Source of the DNA: Azolla caroliniana
Taxonomy: Eukaryota > Polypodiophyta
Length of the DNA stretch: 64,000 nucleotides
Direction: 5' to 3'
Assembly: GCA_043228905.1 (NCBI GenBank)
Contig: JBHGNT010000005.1
Location: 18,972,001-19,036,000 of the forward strand
Under the pieces are notes generated by a model. It ran no database searches and had not been told where the DNA came from. It saw only the letters and a list, made by a program, of their open reading frames with translations. The position numbers and the translations under genes were made by a program. Shown here in pieces: positions 59,501 to 64,000 of the stretch (the first letter of the stretch is position 1; every line of letters starts with the position of its first letter).

Positions 59501-60411
59501 GAATGATGTGCATGAGAACCCCCCCGAAGTAACCAACATGCTCTTTCTCCTTTAAGAGTGCCAAATCTAAGCCCATCGGGGTACAAAGAGAATAACTATT
59601 GTAACGAAGATGCCTCGTGATCGATCGGACAGTCAATAAGACTTTAACAATGTCATATTAACCATTAGAGAGTAACTAGTCGCAAGTCACTCACATTATG
59701 ATTGGAGCTCAAATCTAACCTTTTGCTTCGTAGTTAACATTGTGCCCGTAGTGTGACCAAAGTTCTACTCTTGCCTCAATTAAAGTACACTTGGACGGCT
59801 AGTAATATCCATTCGACCAAGTTTGATGCTAAGCTCTCCCAATACACATCCACCTGACTTAGTTAGGCGGAGTTCAAATATTATACATTCCTATGCTTGG
59901 TCCCTCGTCTCCTAACGATGCTTACCTATTCTGTAAGAAGTTATTACGCTATCAACACAAAGCCATGGTTCGCGCATTTTTGCTACATTTACTATGCATC
60001 ACTCCTCCTACATATCATGCCAAATCATCATATCGAGTTAACAGTATCATTATCTTCGAACGATTATTGGACACAACAATCTCTTTTCAACACAACAAAC
60101 ACCATGAAAATGTTTCGCTTTGATTCCATTGAGGCATATTTAACCAATGACTCATGAGGATGATAAATAGAATCTATTTATCTTTGAACAAGTTCATGCA
60201 TCTAAGCATCACACTTCATTATAATGCTCCACCTTCGATCACATGCAAAATTGCTTCTCCCACATTTTCGGCCTAAGCAATACACATCTCTTTCACTCAA
60301 AATGTTGCTCATACTAGATCACAAACATTCGATTGTAAATTTCTTGACCGTTGAAAGCCACTAATCAACACCACTCCTATGTGCAAATGTTTGACCTCTT
60401 AGGGCAATGGC

Positions 60412-60469
<58 letters not shown>

Positions 60470-61546
60470 CATAAGGGTAGCATATAGACATATATTAAGA
60501 CAACACACATAATTTGTGAGAAGAACAAGAACTTTATTGAAGGCTTAATCCTCTATGGTGTTCTAAAGGTAACTCCTCTGGGACATCGTGCCCACAATGC
60601 TCAATTAAAGTAATTGATTGATCAAATTTGATTTCCATCTACGTACTTGTGGTTCTCCATGGAGAACATCGAACAATACCCGTTTACTTTCTTGCTTAAT
60701 TACTATTTATTTTGGTTTGTTGTTTTCCAAAGAACGACACTACATTTTAAAACAAAATCTCCTATTTGGTCTTATAGGCCATTTTGGCCTCTTAAAACAC
60801 ATCAATACATATATGATTGTATATTTCTTCTTTGTTTATGCTTCATAACATTGTTGTACCATACTCCCGAATGCCTAAAGGTACTTAATCAATGCCACTT
60901 TGGGAGGATAAAAATCCCAAACACTAAAATGGGGACACAAATTTTCACGTAACAAAGCCCAAATCAATGGCATAATGAGTAGTATGAAATTAAGACATGC
61001 TTAGCATCCTCCTCCGACATTGTACGAAAAATGTATGTCCTATAATAAATGTGTCAATGTTATGACATTGCAGCCATAGGCAACCCACCATCATTGCTAG
61101 TCAAGTAAACACTTTCACACAAAATAGGATTGTGATTGCCATCCCACATCCAACAATCAGTGCCACCATCCTACACATTCGAAAATGGGCCATATATTTG
61201 ACACCGTCACCAATAACCAAGCTTGGCCTTTAGTCATCTTATGGTAGATGCCATTGATATCACACCAAAAGTATTGATTTTTTGTTATCTTGTAATTGAT
61301 AGCTTCATGGTTCCTTGTCCACCAATTCCAAATACAGGGACCACAAGAATTAGCAAGATGGTTAATGATCACCAAGTATGATAATATCCATGAAGTATAT
61401 GTATCGTAGTTAGAGAATGCCTTTACATCATTTGAGACTTGTGACTTTATTTTCCATCCAAGTGCAGGAGTCACGAAGACATGCACATCTCTATTGGAAG
61501 AGAATTTCTACATTGCCACAACTCTAGCAATCGCAACTTGACCTTT

Positions 61547-61587
<41 letters not shown>

Positions 61588-61829
61588 CGGTCTCTAAAAT
61601 ACTTAATTATTTGCATCTAAATTAAATATCAATAACCTTTAGAGTTGGTAATCTAAGTTTTCTTATATGGGAACGAGGTATGGGAAGGAAACATACCCAT
61701 TTCTCGATTGAATGAAACCACGAAGTTGTAAACGATGTACTTGCAATGTGATACTAAGGTCAAGGCAACCACATCATTATTTGACATCTTTTAGTGGGCA
61801 GTGGGCACACCACACACAACGCACACAAA
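59501..61829. other. Spacer, no gene recognised
   Basis: Holds a CT run (about 60416-60468) and a GT run (about 61549-61586). A 109-codon minus-strand ORF (61157-61486) with several Trp residues looks protein-like but matches nothing I know. The rest is AT-rich. Confidence 0.5.
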
Positions 61830-62220
61830 AAAAACTATTTAAGAGATGGAATTCAACAACATTGCTCAAGCTACCCATTGTGTTGCTTTATGGAGTGGAA
61901 GTGTGGAGTGACATTGTCTCATGTAGTGCATGTAGGGAAATAGAGAGAACTCAAAATTTGCTCTTAGACAATGGGGAGTTAAATTCTCCACATCCTCTCC
62001 TTTCATGATGTTAGAACCTACATAGATGTGAGCCGTGAAAAGATTATACAAATATATTACAGAAGTCAAGAATGTGCATGATCATATATTGTCAAAACAT
62101 GCTTGGAAGATAGGATCAAGGTACAGAAAACTAATAAGAGAAATCCTCTCATCTATTTAGGTGCTTCATACCACAAAATGGTTTAAAAAAATGGGGAATT
62201 GAATATCTATTGCATCTCTA
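61830..62220 (+). pseudogene. LINE (non-LTR) polyprotein remnant, C-terminal region
   Basis: Reads KLPIVLLYGVEVWSDIV, then REIERTQNLLL, then VKRLYKYITEVKN and LSKHAWKIGSRYRKLIREIL, matching the region downstream of RT in a plant LINE type. Broken by stops and small frameshifts. The same region, diverged, recurs at the end of the window. Confidence 0.6.
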
Positions 62221-63119
62221 AAGGGATGGATCCTATGAAGTGTGTGATAATTGAGGATGGATGACTAGATACACTAAGGATGAAGCAACAAGGTGCTCAA
62301 AATGTCAAATTTCAAATACCACAGTACAAATATTAACCCTCAATGTTTACCTCAATATAGTGTGAGAATGTTAAAACCTATCTAACCATATCTCGATATC
62401 CCCATGAGCTTTACCTCTCAAAGAGCCCTTACACTTGTTTCAACTCAATCACATAAGTTGGGTGTTCAGATATCATCAAGTATGAAGATATGCAATGAAA
62501 ATCTAATGGAGGATGAACATGACTTACTTCTCGTATGCTTAACATTTAATGTAATTCATGAGAAATATGATGACTTGACGAGCATGATAAATCAAGTGTC
62601 ATACTAGTCAAATCTCCACCAAGAAGGGTGCACATAAATGTGTGTGCATCATTTTCACATGAAGAGTTTTACTACAGAGTAACCCCCTTCTTAGGAAGGA
62701 TTCACATACAAGATGAAATGTTTATTTGGTTGCATGGATCAAATTTGGCCTCCTCGTGGATGATAAACATCTTATCTAATCTCAATCTCTTTGTATCTCA
62801 CGAAGTTTCTTCTAGGCAATATATAAACTCCATATATGCTCATACTTTTTGAGATTAGATCACTTCCCATTGAAAGCATTCATTGGATGAGCTCATAAAG
62901 AAACATTAGGGCCAAAAAGAGGGAATATAGGGGATTTTTTGTCCCCTTGGTATTCACTTCGTTTGTATTTTCTTCAATCTCTATTAAGATAGTAGGGATA
63001 AATACTTGGTGTTTCTCTCAAACCCCTACTATCTAGTAAGGGCAACATTATGTAAGTGTTTTTTATCCCATGCATCATCTTTCTAATACCCCTAAGGAAG
63101 TAAAATATCATTATCATCT

Positions 63120-64000
63120 ATTCCCCCAGTATAGCTAGTTTTGGAAACACTTTACTACTATCAATTGTGTTGTCGCCCTTCAAGTGTTAATGGAAGAAAG
63201 TCATTTGAAAGGTAAAGATTACATTGTTTCTTTGTAGACTCAACAAGGCTATTGATATGGTTCCTCATGAACATCCATGGAGATACATGGAATAACTCAA
63301 GGTATCAAGTGAATATATGCTTGCAATTTCTCGAATCTATGATGTGATAGACCATATGCATATGGAAGATACAATTTTGGTTTCATTTCATTAGAAGTGT
63401 AGGTTTTAGGCAAGGATGCCTATTCTCACCAACTTTCTATGGTTTCTGCAATGATGAATTGGAAAAAATGGTTGACAAATTTGAAAAGCAATAATACATT
63501 GAAGAAGTTACCATTTAGAATACAACTATCTTGCTTTTGTTATATATGGATGATGTGATGTTTGTTGCAAATACTTTTGAAGATTCCCAATAGCTTACGA
63601 ATGTACAAGAAAACTTTTGCATGTGTAGTAAGTTGAGTTTCAATAACTCTAAAAGAAAGTTATGCACGTGAAGAGTCAAAATGGCGATAACCATCCATTG
63701 TGTACAACATTGAGCCCCTTGAAACAGTAGAAAGATTAAAATACCTTGGGCCCGAGGTTCTATCAATCATAGGAATGAATGTGTTACCTACCTCTTAGAA
63801 GTAGGAAAGAGGTTTTACAATGCATTTGAGAACATATACAATGGGGGATAAATTAAATGTTGGGTTCTCAAGAAATGTCCCTTTAATGCTTTTGGTGATA
63901 CCATTGCTTCTCTATCTTGTCAAAATATGGGGTGATAACATCCCTAAGTTCACTTGAAAAGAGTTTGAAATGTCCTAAAGTGCTCTCTTATGAACATTCT
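63120..64000 (+). pseudogene. LINE reverse transcriptase remnant, runs off the window
   Basis: Pieces in order: a TINCVVALQVLMEESHLKGK stretch, a NKAIDMVPHEHPWRYME-like palm block, RQGC-like then FSPTFYGFCNDELEKMV, the active-site block LLLYMDDVMFVANTFEDSQ (YADD in relatives), FCMCSKLSFNNSKRK, VERLKYLGPEV, and near the end LLLYLVKIWGDNIPKFT. Several stops and frameshifts. It copied by target-primed reverse transcription when active. Confidence 0.7.

Noticed and set aside
61157-61486. 109-codon minus-strand ORF with protein-like composition
   Set aside because: No recognisable domain, no splice or promoter context; kept only as a note in the spacer entry.

Overview
This is nuclear DNA of a land plant: spliced genes with GT/AG introns, AT-rich intergenic DNA, many microsatellites and nested LTR retrotransposons primed by initiator tRNA-Met. 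I cannot name the species. The host proteins read like seed-plant or other vascular-plant orthologues. The LINE and the large gypsy element look like types I loosely associate with non-flowering plants, but that is weak.

Three host genes look intact. (1) 1-7338 (+) is the 3' part of THO2, the scaffold of the THO/TREX mRNA-export complex: 12 exons, about 1188 codons, in phase throughout, with a MITE-like insert in one intron. (2) 8954-12549 (-), convergent with THO2, is a five-exon zeta-crystallin-type quinone oxidoreductase of 332 aa. (3) 53964-57216 (-) is a two-exon land-plant glycerol-3-phosphate acyltransferase of 535 aa with an N-terminal phosphatase-like domain. A fourth host gene, an AGC-VIII protein kinase (-), is a pseudogene split into 17541-18006 and 29850-30480.

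Most of 14 kb to 52 kb is layered transposons. Layer A: two truncated copia elements lie tail to tail at 14.0-17.4 kb. Layer B: the kinase was hit by a copia LTR (target duplication CCTCT). That LTR was hit by an 11.2 kb gypsy element (18491-29676), which itself carries two solo LTRs with perfect 5-bp duplications (GGCGG, CCGGA). The gypsy has a large extra coiled-coil ORF between integrase and its 3' LTR. Layer C: an old plus-strand copia (31662-47486) contains an intact-ended minus-strand copia (31988-37756, TATGT duplication), an 892-bp TIR element (9-bp duplication) and a second minus-strand copia (40757-46145) whose LTRs are almost identical. Layer D: a 5'-truncated chromodomain gypsy (47487-49938), whose LTR carries a cluster of heat-shock-element-like motifs just upstream of a TATA box, then a 105-bp minisatellite and another copia LTR.

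The right end (57.3-64 kb) is microsatellite-rich and ends in two fragments of one LINE family. I found no tRNA, rRNA, snRNA or CRISPR. The element ORFs are mostly broken. Most of the stops whose ancestral codon can be guessed fit C-to-T change in CG or CHG context, as expected of methylated transposon DNA.
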